Below are positions 45,756 to 54,422 of a stretch of DNA of 64,000 nt, in pieces; position 1 is the first letter of the stretch, and each line of letters begins with the position of its first letter. Source of the stretch: Whitmania pigra. Taxonomy: Eukaryota > Annelida > Clitellata > Hirudinida > Haemopidae. The DNA lies in the NCBI GenBank assembly GCA_021613335.1, contig JAJTWR010000431.1, positions 1,922,001 through 1,986,000 of the forward strand. The letters run 5' to 3'. The notes under the pieces are model-generated. The model saw only the letters and a list, made by a program, of their open reading frames with translations. It had not been told where the DNA came from and made no database searches. The position numbers were made by a program, and so were the translations under genes.

Positions 45756-48539
45756 ATGTTGCGACGAAAATCCATGAAGCGCGCAGTACTGACGGGCTGT
45801 CTTCTGGGAGCTACCCTGGCTCTCGCTCAAGGGGCCCCGCCGGCGGCTGCCCAGAAGAAAACCACGGCCCCACCGGCAACCCTCGGCGGCGCCAAGCTCA
45901 CTGGCTCGGTCGAAGGAGTCATCGAGTACACCTGGCCCAACGGTTTCCGTGCGGTGTTGTTGCCCGACGTGGCCAAAGCGTCCGTCTTTGTGAACATGGT
46001 GGTGTTGGTAGGTTCCCGCCAGGAGAGCTATGGAGAGCACGGCATCGCCCACCTTTTTGAGCACATGCTCTTCAAACGCACGAAGCGCTTTGCCTCCATC
46101 AAAGACGAGTTGACGAAAATTGGCGGCGCCGCCAACGGCACGACGTCCAACGATCGAACCAACTACATGGAGGAGATTCCCGCTACCGAGGCGAATCTGA
46201 ACCGCGCCATTGAGCTCGAAGCAGAACGACTGCGCTCGGCGATAATCTCCCGCGATGAGCTGAAGACCGAAATGACTGTCGTCCGCAATGAGCTTGAACG
46301 CGGACAAAACAGCCCGGAAAACAGCCTTCTTGAGGCGACGGGTTCCGCGGCTTACCGATGGCACAACTATGGGAAGTCGACGATCGGGCCGGTGTCCGAC
46401 ATAGAGAACGTGCCGAATGAGAAGTTGCTGGCTTGGTACGACACGTACTACCAGCCGGACAACACAGTGATGATAATCTCTGGAAAGTTCGACCTGCAGA
46501 AAACAGTGACCAAGCTCGGGGCGACTTTTGGTCGCATGAAGCGACCGACCCGTAAGCTCGCGACAACATATACCGTCGAGCCAGTGCAAGATGGTGAGCG
46601 CAGCGTGGTGCTGCGCCGTAGCGGTGGTACTCCGTTGTTGATGGCGCTGTACCATGGAGCGGCGATTTCCCACCCCGATGCTACTCCTATGGAGATTCTT
46701 TCCTCCGTGATGTCTGCTTCGCCCTCCGGGCGTTTGTACCAAGCGCTGGTCGCCACCGACAAGGCTGCTCAGACCTTCTGCATGGCCATGTCGGAGTATG
46801 AACCCGGAGCTTTGCTCTGCGGGGTGACGTTCAAGCCTGGTCAGGATGTCAATGCTGCGCGCGAAATTTTCCTCGCTACGCTGGAGAAGCCGAAACCCTT
46901 CACAACCGAAGAGGTGGAGCGAGCGAAAGCAGAAGCCCAGAGTGAAATTACAAGTGCGAACGCCAATGTTCACGCGCTGAATATGATGTTTACTGAATAC
47001 GCATCTTCCGACTGGCGTTACTATTTCCAGCGTCGCGACCAGCTTGAGAAGATTACTCCGGAGGACTTGAACCGAGTAGCAAAGAAGTTCCTCCTCGGAA
47101 CAAACCGCACACTCGGCGAATACGTGCCAACCGAAAAACTGGAGCGAGCAGGAGAGGCGCCGCGCCTTCCTAATCCGTCCGCTGCAATTCAAGGATACAA
47201 GGGGCGCGAAGTTCAAGCTGCTAGTGAAGCTTTTGATCCGTCATTTGCGAATATCGAGGCGAGCACTCAGCGGGGGACTTTCTCCTCGGGTGCCAAGTAT
47301 GCCTTCTTGCCGAAGAAAACCCGCGAAGAGATGGTTCACCTGAAGCTGCTTCTCAACTATGGCACTGAGAGTTCGCTCACGAACCGACGGGTCGACGCGA
47401 GCAACGCTGCTCGGTTGCTCACCCGGGGAACGGCCAAGCGGAGCCGGACGGCATTCCAAGACGAGCTTTCGAAGCTCAAGGCGGAGCTGAGTGTCAGACC
47501 TCGAAAGCAGGCCTACGCAGTTGAACTCAAGGTGCCCCGCGGAAACCTGGAAAAGGCGATAGCGCTCATCGGAGAGATGCTTCGGGAGCCCGCGTTCGAT
47601 GCCAAGGAATTCGCAGCGTACATCACTGAGCGCGTGGCAGATGTGAATGCCAAGAAGGACGACCCGACGGATATCTCTCGTCGGATTGTGGCACGGGCGC
47701 TCAATCCGCTTGAGCCGAGCAAATATCTGTATGCGCCACTCGCACCCGAGGAAATCACCGATCTCAATGCCTCGACCGTGGAGAAAGCGAAGAGCTTTTA
47801 TCAGTCATTCATCGGTGCGGCGAACGCGACCGTGGCGGTCGTTGGCGACTTCGACCCGAAGGCTGTGAAGACCCAGCTTGATACCATATTGAAAGGGTGG
47901 TCTGCGCCCGAGAAGTTCGTGAAGATTCCATCGCCCTACAAGCAAGCCAAGAGTGCGGACGAAGTCATCTCCGTTTCCGACAAGCCAATGGCCACGACGA
48001 TCCTCGCGCAGAATGTCGGCCTCACCGATGAGTCGCCCGACTTCCCGGCGCTCGTGGTCGCCGACTATATGCTCGGTGGTGGCTTCTTGACCGGCCGCAT
48101 CCCGGCACGGCTTCGTGAAAAAGAGGGCTTAAGCTACGGAGCTGGGTCAGGCGTGCAGGTAGACACCGGCGCGCAGAGCGGCGTTTTCATCGCGTACGCC
48201 ATCTATGCCCCGCAGAACTGGGAACGGATTAAGGTCGGATTCCAGGAGGAGATTGAGAAGGCTACCAGCAGTGGTTTTACCGAAGACGAATTCAAGAAAG
48301 CCAAAGTTGGGAAGCTCCAAGAACGGAAAGTGCAGTTCTCCGATGACTCCGTCATCGCCGAAGGTCTCGCGGAGTACTTGGTGTACAACCGTACTTTTGC
48401 TTACGAAGAGGCGCTCGACCGTTCCATAGAAAAACTCTCGCTTGCCGAGGTGAACGCGACGCTCAAGAAGTACGTCAACTACCCAGCGCTCTTCAAGGTG
48501 TCGGTAGGCAACTTCCCGAAGGCGGCGCCAGCAAAGTAA
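45756..48539 (+). CDS. Secreted M16 metallopeptidase 4
   Basis: 927 residues from ATG 45756, AGGAG 4 bases upstream. The signal peptide ends TLALAQ. Zinc ligands are His99, His103 and Glu179, with catalytic Glu102. The first half also carries the conserved YRWHNYGKSTIGPVSDIEN segment and YYQPDN. The second half has lost HxxEH (RGTAKRSRTAFQDELSKL in its place) and keeps TGRIPARLREKEGLSYG. The tail is FPKAAPAK. It is closest to peptidase 5, including the 5' leader and hairpin. Confidence 0.95.
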   Translation: MLRRKSMKRAVLTGCLLGATLALAQGAPPAAAQKKTTAPPATLGGAKLTGSVEGVIEYTWPNGFRAVLLPDVAKASVFVNMVVLVGSRQESYGEHGIAHLFEHMLFKRTKRFASIKDELTKIGGAANGTTSNDRTNYMEEIPATEANLNRAIELEAERLRSAIISRDELKTEMTVVRNELERGQNSPENSLLEATGSAAYRWHNYGKSTIGPVSDIENVPNEKLLAWYDTYYQPDNTVMIISGKFDLQKTVTKLGATFGRMKRPTRKLATTYTVEPVQDGERSVVLRRSGGTPLLMALYHGAAISHPDATPMEILSSVMSASPSGRLYQALVATDKAAQTFCMAMSEYEPGALLCGVTFKPGQDVNAAREIFLATLEKPKPFTTEEVERAKAEAQSEITSANANVHALNMMFTEYASSDWRYYFQRRDQLEKITPEDLNRVAKKFLLGTNRTLGEYVPTEKLERAGEAPRLPNPSAAIQGYKGREVQAASEAFDPSFANIEASTQRGTFSSGAKYAFLPKKTREEMVHLKLLLNYGTESSLTNRRVDASNAARLLTRGTAKRSRTAFQDELSKLKAELSVRPRKQAYAVELKVPRGNLEKAIALIGEMLREPAFDAKEFAAYITERVADVNAKKDDPTDISRRIVARALNPLEPSKYLYAPLAPEEITDLNASTVEKAKSFYQSFIGAANATVAVVGDFDPKAVKTQLDTILKGWSAPEKFVKIPSPYKQAKSADEVISVSDKPMATTILAQNVGLTDESPDFPALVVADYMLGGGFLTGRIPARLREKEGLSYGAGSGVQVDTGAQSGVFIAYAIYAPQNWERIKVGFQEEIEKATSSGFTEDEFKKAKVGKLQERKVQFSDDSVIAEGLAEYLVYNRTFAYEEALDRSIEKLSLAEVNATLKKYVNYPALFKVSVGNFPKAAPAK

Positions 48540-48566
48540 CGAAGCGAAATTCAACACCCTAATTTC

Positions 48567-48605
48567 ACCGGGCATGGGTCGCGCAGTCTGCGGCTCATGC
48601 CCGGT
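48567..48605 (+). terminator. Hairpin after peptidase 4
   Basis: ACCGGGCATG pairs perfectly with CATGCCCGGT, with the same inner bases as the copy at 45594, then GCGTTTCT. Confidence 0.6.
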
Positions 48606-48735
48606 GCGTTTCTGCGTATGCAGCGCGTCATTGAACTTCCCGAGATTATTGGCAATTGCATTGGCTACTGGGCGTAGAGCAGTTAGCCACATACTGTCCT
48701 TGCGTATACACCCGAAAATTCTTGGGAGGAGTCAC

Positions 48736-51519
48736 ATGCTACGAAGAAAAGTAACGAAACGCGTGGTTCTGACGGGCTGCCTTTTGGGAGCTAGCCTTGC
48801 TCTCGCTCAAGGGGCCCCGCCTGCGGCTCCCCAGAAAAATGCAGCGCCCCCACCAGCCACGCTCGGCGGCGCCAAGCTCACGGGCACGGTCGAAGGAGCT
48901 ATTGAGTACACTTGGCCCAACGGATTTCGTGCGGTGTTGATGCCCGACACGGCCAAGGCCACTATCATGGTGAACATGGTGGTGCTGGTCGGCTCCCGTA
49001 GTGAGAGCTACGGAGAGCACGGAATTGCGCATCTCTTTGAGCACATGCTCTTTAAGCGCACCAAGCGATTCGCCTCTATCAAAGAAGAACTCTCCAAACT
49101 CGGCGGCCGGGCGAACGGTACAACGTGGTTCGACCGAACGAATTACTTCGAGGAATTCCCGGCGTCCGCTGCGAACCTGAATCGGGTGATTGAACTCGAG
49201 GCCGAGCGCCTCCGTTCGGCGATTATTTCCCGCGACGAGCTCAAGACCGAGATGACGGTCGTCCGCAATGAACTGGAGCGCGGGGAGAACAATCCGTTTG
49301 GCGTTCTCTATACGGCGGTGTCTTCTGCGGCCTACCGGTGGCACAACTACGGAAAATCGACGATTGGCCCAGTATCCGACTTGGAAAACGTACCCAACGA
49401 AAAGCTGCTCGATTGGTACAATACGTATTACCAGCCGGACAACGCGGTGATGTTCCTCTCCGGGAAGTTCGACCTCAAGCAAGCTGTCACGAAGCTCGGT
49501 GCAACCTTTGGCCGTATGCCCCGACCCAAGCGCAAGCTACCCGTTACGTACACTGTGGAGCCGGTACAGACTGGAGAGCGCTCGGTTGTCGAGCGTCGTG
49601 TCGGTGGCACCCCCTTGTTGATGGCCTGGTACCATGGACCGCCGATGTCCCACCCGGACGCTCCCGCCTATGAGATGATGACTTCGATCATCGAGACCGA
49701 GCCCTCGGGTCGGCTCTACCAAGCACTCGTCTCCACTGATAAGGCTGCCAAAGTGTTTTGCATGGGCATCTCCGCCTATGAACCAGCGGGCTTCATTTGC
49801 GGGGCGGAATTAAAGCCAGGGCAAGATGTGAAGGCGGCCCGAGACATTCTCGTTGCAACTCTTGAAGAAGGAAAGCCCTTCACCGATGAGGAAGTCAATC
49901 GAGCGAAGACTCAGGAGCTGAGCAGAATTGCAAACATTCAGTCCGACGTTCAATCGCTGAATCCGACGCTCACGGAATTCGCTGCCTCCGATTGGCGGTA
50001 TTTCTTCCAGCGCCGCGACAACATCGAAAAGTTGACGACTGCAGATGTCAACCGCGTTGCTCGCAAGTATCTGCTGACTTCGAACCGAACCCTCGGAGAA
50101 TACGTTCCCACCGCCACGCCCGTCCGCGCACCCATGGCCCCGCGGGCGGAGAATCCCTTCGCGGCGATTCAAGGCTACGCGGGACGAGCTTCACAAGCAG
50201 AAGGTGAGAGCTTCGACACCTCGATCGCAAATATCGAGGCAAACACCAAGCGGGGCGTGCTTTCGTCGGGAACGAAGTACGCCTTCCTGCCCAAGAAGAC
50301 CCGAGGCGGGATTGTAGAAATGGCTTTGTTGTTCTACGTTGGGAGTGAGAGCTCCCTCGCCAACCGCGCGCTCGACATTCAAAACGCGGTAGCGCTCTTG
50401 GACAAAGGAACCACCAAGCGCAGCCGCACTGCCTTTCAGGACGAACTCTCAAAGCTCAAGGCTGAGCTGGAGCTTCGTCGCAGCAAGCAGGTGCTTCAGG
50501 TGAAGCTCAAGGTGCCCGGAGAGAACCTGGAAAAGGCATTAGCCCTAGTGGGCGAGATGCTCCGCGAGCCAGCCTTCGATGCCAAGGAGTTTGCGGCCTC
50601 GGTGAGCGAACGCATCGCAGGCTTGAATCGGGAAAAAGATGAGCCGCAGTCTGTCGCTCGACGTACGCTTCGACGCGTACTCGAACCGCGAGACCCGAGC
50701 CACTTCCTCTACACTCCCCTTGCTGCGGAAGAGGCCGCAGCGCTGAAGAACACGACACTCGAAAAAGCGCAGAGCGCCTATCGCTCGTTCTTTGGACCGG
50801 CGAGCGCCAGCGTAACCTTTGTCGGAGACTTCGACCCCGCGGCGGTGAAATCCCAACTGGAGTCGATGTTCAAGGGCTGGACTGCTCCGGAGAAGTTCGT
50901 ATTGATTCCGAATCCTTACAAGGCGGTCAAAGCTGAGAACGAAGTTGTCCCCATGCCAGACAAGCCGATGGCGGTGACTGTGTATGGACTCAACTTGCCC
51001 ATCTCCGATGCGTCTGCGGAGTACCCGAGTGCAATGGTCGCAAACTACATTCTCGGCGGTGGGTTCATGACCGGTCGAATCCCTATGCGCCTGCGTGAAA
51101 AAGAAGGGATGAGCTATGGCGCCGGGTCGATGATTCAAGCTGATACCGGTCAACCAAGCTCCACCTTCTTTGCGTTTGCTATTTATGCTCCGCAAAATTG
51201 GGACCGCGTGAAGACTGGCTTTCAGGAGGAAATTGAGAAGGCCACCGGCAGCGGCTTCAGTGAAGATGAGCTCAAAAAAGCAAAAGAAGGGTTGCTGCAG
51301 CAGCGGCGTGTGATGTTCTCCAAAGACGCAATTACCGCTCTCGTTATCTCCGAGTATGCGATGTTCAATCGCACCCTCGCTTTCGAGGAGGCCTTTGAAC
51401 AAGGAGTGGAGAAGGTGACACTCGCGGAGGTCAACGCGGCCTTAAAGAAGTACATCAACTTCCAGGCGATGACTTCGATTTCCGCCGGAAACTACCCAAA
51501 AGCGGAACCCGCGAAATAG
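48736..51519 (+). CDS. Secreted M16 metallopeptidase 5
   Basis: 927 residues, the same length as peptidase 4, from ATG 48736 with GGGAGGAG 4-5 bases upstream. The signal peptide ends SLALAQ. Zinc ligands His99, His103, Glu179. It differs from peptidases 2-4 by SRSESYGEHG, GRANGTTWFDRTN and a GENNPFG segment after the third ligand, all shared with 6. The second half has DKGTTKRSRTAFQDEL and TGRIPMRLREKEGMSYG. The tail is YPKAEPAK. Peptidase 6 follows after only 9 bases, so the two are likely co-transcribed. Confidence 0.95.
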   Translation: MLRRKVTKRVVLTGCLLGASLALAQGAPPAAPQKNAAPPPATLGGAKLTGTVEGAIEYTWPNGFRAVLMPDTAKATIMVNMVVLVGSRSESYGEHGIAHLFEHMLFKRTKRFASIKEELSKLGGRANGTTWFDRTNYFEEFPASAANLNRVIELEAERLRSAIISRDELKTEMTVVRNELERGENNPFGVLYTAVSSAAYRWHNYGKSTIGPVSDLENVPNEKLLDWYNTYYQPDNAVMFLSGKFDLKQAVTKLGATFGRMPRPKRKLPVTYTVEPVQTGERSVVERRVGGTPLLMAWYHGPPMSHPDAPAYEMMTSIIETEPSGRLYQALVSTDKAAKVFCMGISAYEPAGFICGAELKPGQDVKAARDILVATLEEGKPFTDEEVNRAKTQELSRIANIQSDVQSLNPTLTEFAASDWRYFFQRRDNIEKLTTADVNRVARKYLLTSNRTLGEYVPTATPVRAPMAPRAENPFAAIQGYAGRASQAEGESFDTSIANIEANTKRGVLSSGTKYAFLPKKTRGGIVEMALLFYVGSESSLANRALDIQNAVALLDKGTTKRSRTAFQDELSKLKAELELRRSKQVLQVKLKVPGENLEKALALVGEMLREPAFDAKEFAASVSERIAGLNREKDEPQSVARRTLRRVLEPRDPSHFLYTPLAAEEAAALKNTTLEKAQSAYRSFFGPASASVTFVGDFDPAAVKSQLESMFKGWTAPEKFVLIPNPYKAVKAENEVVPMPDKPMAVTVYGLNLPISDASAEYPSAMVANYILGGGFMTGRIPMRLREKEGMSYGAGSMIQADTGQPSSTFFAFAIYAPQNWDRVKTGFQEEIEKATGSGFSEDELKKAKEGLLQQRRVMFSKDAITALVISEYAMFNRTLAFEEAFEQGVEKVTLAEVNAALKKYINFQAMTSISAGNYPKAEPAK

Positions 51520-51528
51520 TTGAGGCAA

Positions 51529-54273
51529 ATGAAAGCGAACGTGATTCGAGGACTGCTGCTCAGCACGATAGTAGGAACGACGCTCGCGCTCGCAGCGCCG
51601 GCCCCCGCGACGAAGCTCGCTCAAGCGAAGCTGACCGGAAACGTCGAGGGAGTTGTCGAGTACACGTGGCCCAACGGCTTCCGAGCGGTGTTGATGCCCG
51701 ATGCCGCAAAGGGCACCATCATGGTGAACATGGTGGTGCTCGTCGGCTCCCGCAGCGAGAGCTATGGAGAGCACGGAATCGCGCACCTCTTCGAGCACAT
51801 GCTCTTCAAGCGCACCAAGCGCTTTGCCTCCATCAAGGAGGAGCTCACCAAAATCGGCGGCCGGGCGAACGGCACAACCTCGCTCGACCGAACGAACTAC
51901 TACGAGGAATTCCCCGCGTCTGATGCGAACTTGAATCGGGTCATTGACCTCGAAGCCGAGCGCCTCCGTTCGGCGATCATCTCCCGCGACGAGCTGAAGA
52001 CCGAAATGACGGTCGTCCGCAATGAACTGGAGCGCGGCGAGAACAATCCGTTTGGGGTTTTGGCACGAGCAGTGACCTCGGCGGCATACCAGTGGCACAA
52101 CTACGGGAAATCGACGATTGGCCCAGTTTCCGACATTGAGAATGTCCCCAATGAGAAGTTGATCGCTTGGTACGAGACCTACTACCAGCCGGACAACACC
52201 GTGATGTTCATCTCCGGGAAGTTCGACCCGAAGAAACTCGTAGCGAAGCTCGACGCGACTTTTGGACGCATGCCACGACCGAAGCGTGCGCTTCCCACCA
52301 CCTACACTGTGGAGCCCGCGCAAACCGGTGAGCGCTTCGTCGTGGAGCGCCGGGTCGGTGGAACACCTCTGCTCATGGTGAGGTACCATGCTCCTGCACT
52401 CTCCAACCCGGATGCCGTGGCCAGCGCGATGATGGGTTCGATACTCTCGACGAATCCATCGGGGCGTCTGTACCAGGCACTCGTCGCAACCGAAAAGGCT
52501 GCGAGTGTGGGGTGCGGTGGTCTTGTCGGCTATGAACCCTCGGGGCTTCGCTGCGTCGTGACGTTCAAGCCCGGGCAAGATGTCAACGCCGCAAGAGACA
52601 TTCTGCTCACAACCATAGAGCAAGCAAAGCCTTTCACCGATGAGGAAGTGAATCGAGCGAAGATAGACACCTTGAGCTCGATCGAAAATGACCTTGCGAA
52701 TGTTCATGCCTTGAATTCGAGCCTCACCGAGTTCGCAACATCCGATTGGCGGTATTACTTTGTGCTCCGCGACAAACTCGCAAAGCTGACGACAGCAGAC
52801 GTGAATCGCGTTGCCCGCGAGTACCTCGTCACTTCGAACCGGACGATGGGCGAATACATTCCCACCGAGGCACCGGTTCGAGCCCCAGCAGGGCTCCGCG
52901 CCGAAAATCCAGCGGCGGCCGTTCAGGGGTACACCGGGCAAACGGCAAAAGCTGAAGGCGAGGCATTTGATACATCGCTTGCAAACATCGAAGCTCGCAC
53001 CAAGCGGGGCGCTCTCTCGACGGGAACGATGTTTAGCTTTCTGCCCAAGAAGACACGCGGGGAAATGGTCACCATGGTTGCGAACTTCTATTTTGGAACC
53101 GAAAGTTCGCTTACTGGCCGTCGAGTGGACATGGCGAATGCTGTTGCGCTCCTGCGCCGGGGAACGGCCAAGCGAAGCCGCACTGCCTTTCAGGATGAGC
53201 TGAGCAATCTGCGGGCCGAACTCGGCGTATCGCTTGCTCGCCAGGCACTCGAAGTAACCCTCCATGTTCCACGACAAAACCTGGCGAAAGCCCTGGACCT
53301 TGTGGGGGAGATGCTCCGCGAGCCTGCGTTTGATCCAAAGGAATTTACGGGGTTGCTGGGCGAGCGCATCTCGGCGCTCAACGTGGAGAAAGACCAGCCG
53401 CAGGCGGTCGGCGGGCGCACGCTCGCCCGAGCGCTGTATCCGCGTGAGCCTGGCCACTTCAACTACACGCCGCTGCTTGCTGAAGCGATAGTGGATTACG
53501 AGAAGAGTACTCTTGAAGGTGCGAAGAGCGCCTACCAAGCATTCATTTGCCCGAAATACGCGAGTGTAGCGTTCGTCGGCGATTTCGATCCCGAGGCGGT
53601 GAAGAGCCAACTGGAGTCGAGCTTCAAGGGGTGGGCCGCGCGTGAGAAGTATGTGAAGATTCCGCTTCCGTACAAGCCAACCAAAGCCGAAGAGGTTGTC
53701 ATCGTTGTTCCGGATAAGCCCATGGCCGTTACCATGTTGGCGATGACGCTGCCGCTGTCGGATCAGTCGCCGGAATATCCGCTCCTGGAGCTCGCAAACT
53801 ACATGCTCGGTGGCGGGTTCATGACCGGTCGAATCCCTATGCGGCTCCGGGAAAAAGACGGGCTCAGCTATGGAGCCAGCACGGGCATTCGGGCTGACAC
53901 CGGAGCCGAAAGCTCCGTCTTCTTCGCGACGGCGATTTATGCCCCGCAGAATTGGGCGCGCGTGAAAGCAGGCTTCAAAGAGGAATTCGACAAAGCCACG
54001 ACCGACGGCTTTACCGAAGCCGAGTTTGCGAAAGCCAAAGAGGGATTCCTGCAAGCTCGACGGGTCGCGTTTTCCCGCGATGGCCATACGGCCAGCGCTC
54101 TTTCTGAGTACACCGCTTTTGGGAGAACGCTCGCGTTCGAACTAGACTTCGATAGGGCAGTGGAGAAGGCCACGCTCGCCGAAGTGAACGCAGCCCTCAA
54201 AAAGTACATCAACTACCAATCGTTCATCTCGGTATCGGCAGGGAACTATCCGAAAGCCGAAACAGCGAAGTAG
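51529..54273 (+). CDS. Secreted M16 metallopeptidase 6
   Basis: 914 residues from ATG 51529; an in-frame TTG at 51520 abuts the previous stop. The signal peptide is LLLSTIVGTTLALAA, with a short linker. Zinc ligands His86, His90, Glu166, catalytic Glu89. The second half has RRGTAKRSRTAFQDELSNL and TGRIPMRLREKDGLSYG. The tail is YPKAETAK. The antisense strand carries a very long open frame (51442-54087) that I regard as a codon-bias shadow. Confidence 0.95.
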   Translation: MKANVIRGLLLSTIVGTTLALAAPAPATKLAQAKLTGNVEGVVEYTWPNGFRAVLMPDAAKGTIMVNMVVLVGSRSESYGEHGIAHLFEHMLFKRTKRFASIKEELTKIGGRANGTTSLDRTNYYEEFPASDANLNRVIDLEAERLRSAIISRDELKTEMTVVRNELERGENNPFGVLARAVTSAAYQWHNYGKSTIGPVSDIENVPNEKLIAWYETYYQPDNTVMFISGKFDPKKLVAKLDATFGRMPRPKRALPTTYTVEPAQTGERFVVERRVGGTPLLMVRYHAPALSNPDAVASAMMGSILSTNPSGRLYQALVATEKAASVGCGGLVGYEPSGLRCVVTFKPGQDVNAARDILLTTIEQAKPFTDEEVNRAKIDTLSSIENDLANVHALNSSLTEFATSDWRYYFVLRDKLAKLTTADVNRVAREYLVTSNRTMGEYIPTEAPVRAPAGLRAENPAAAVQGYTGQTAKAEGEAFDTSLANIEARTKRGALSTGTMFSFLPKKTRGEMVTMVANFYFGTESSLTGRRVDMANAVALLRRGTAKRSRTAFQDELSNLRAELGVSLARQALEVTLHVPRQNLAKALDLVGEMLREPAFDPKEFTGLLGERISALNVEKDQPQAVGGRTLARALYPREPGHFNYTPLLAEAIVDYEKSTLEGAKSAYQAFICPKYASVAFVGDFDPEAVKSQLESSFKGWAAREKYVKIPLPYKPTKAEEVVIVVPDKPMAVTMLAMTLPLSDQSPEYPLLELANYMLGGGFMTGRIPMRLREKDGLSYGASTGIRADTGAESSVFFATAIYAPQNWARVKAGFKEEFDKATTDGFTEAEFAKAKEGFLQARRVAFSRDGHTASALSEYTAFGRTLAFELDFDRAVEKATLAEVNAALKKYINYQSFISVSAGNYPKAETAK

Positions 54274-54305
54274 CGGACTTCGAGGAAAATCTGCCGGTTA
54301 CTCGA

Positions 54306-54334
54306 CGGGCATGTGACCTTGCGTCATGTGCCCG
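54306..54334 (+). terminator. Hairpin after peptidase 6
   Basis: CGGGCATGTGAC pairs with GTCATGTGCCCG over CTTGC, with two G-T pairs in the middle. It is followed by AAGCATTTCG, as after peptidase 2. Confidence 0.55.
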
Positions 54335-54422
54335 AAGCATTTCGTCGCTCGATGGTGTCGTTGATGCTGGCATTCCGCTGCGGCTCCCGCGTACAACTGC
54401 TGGACGATTGGAGACCACGTTT

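Noticed and set aside
51442..54087. Minus-strand open frame of 881 codons opposite peptidase 6
   Set aside because: It mirrors the codon bias of the sense gene, lacks a ribosome site and known motifs, and similar shadows occur opposite the other peptidases and leu genes.
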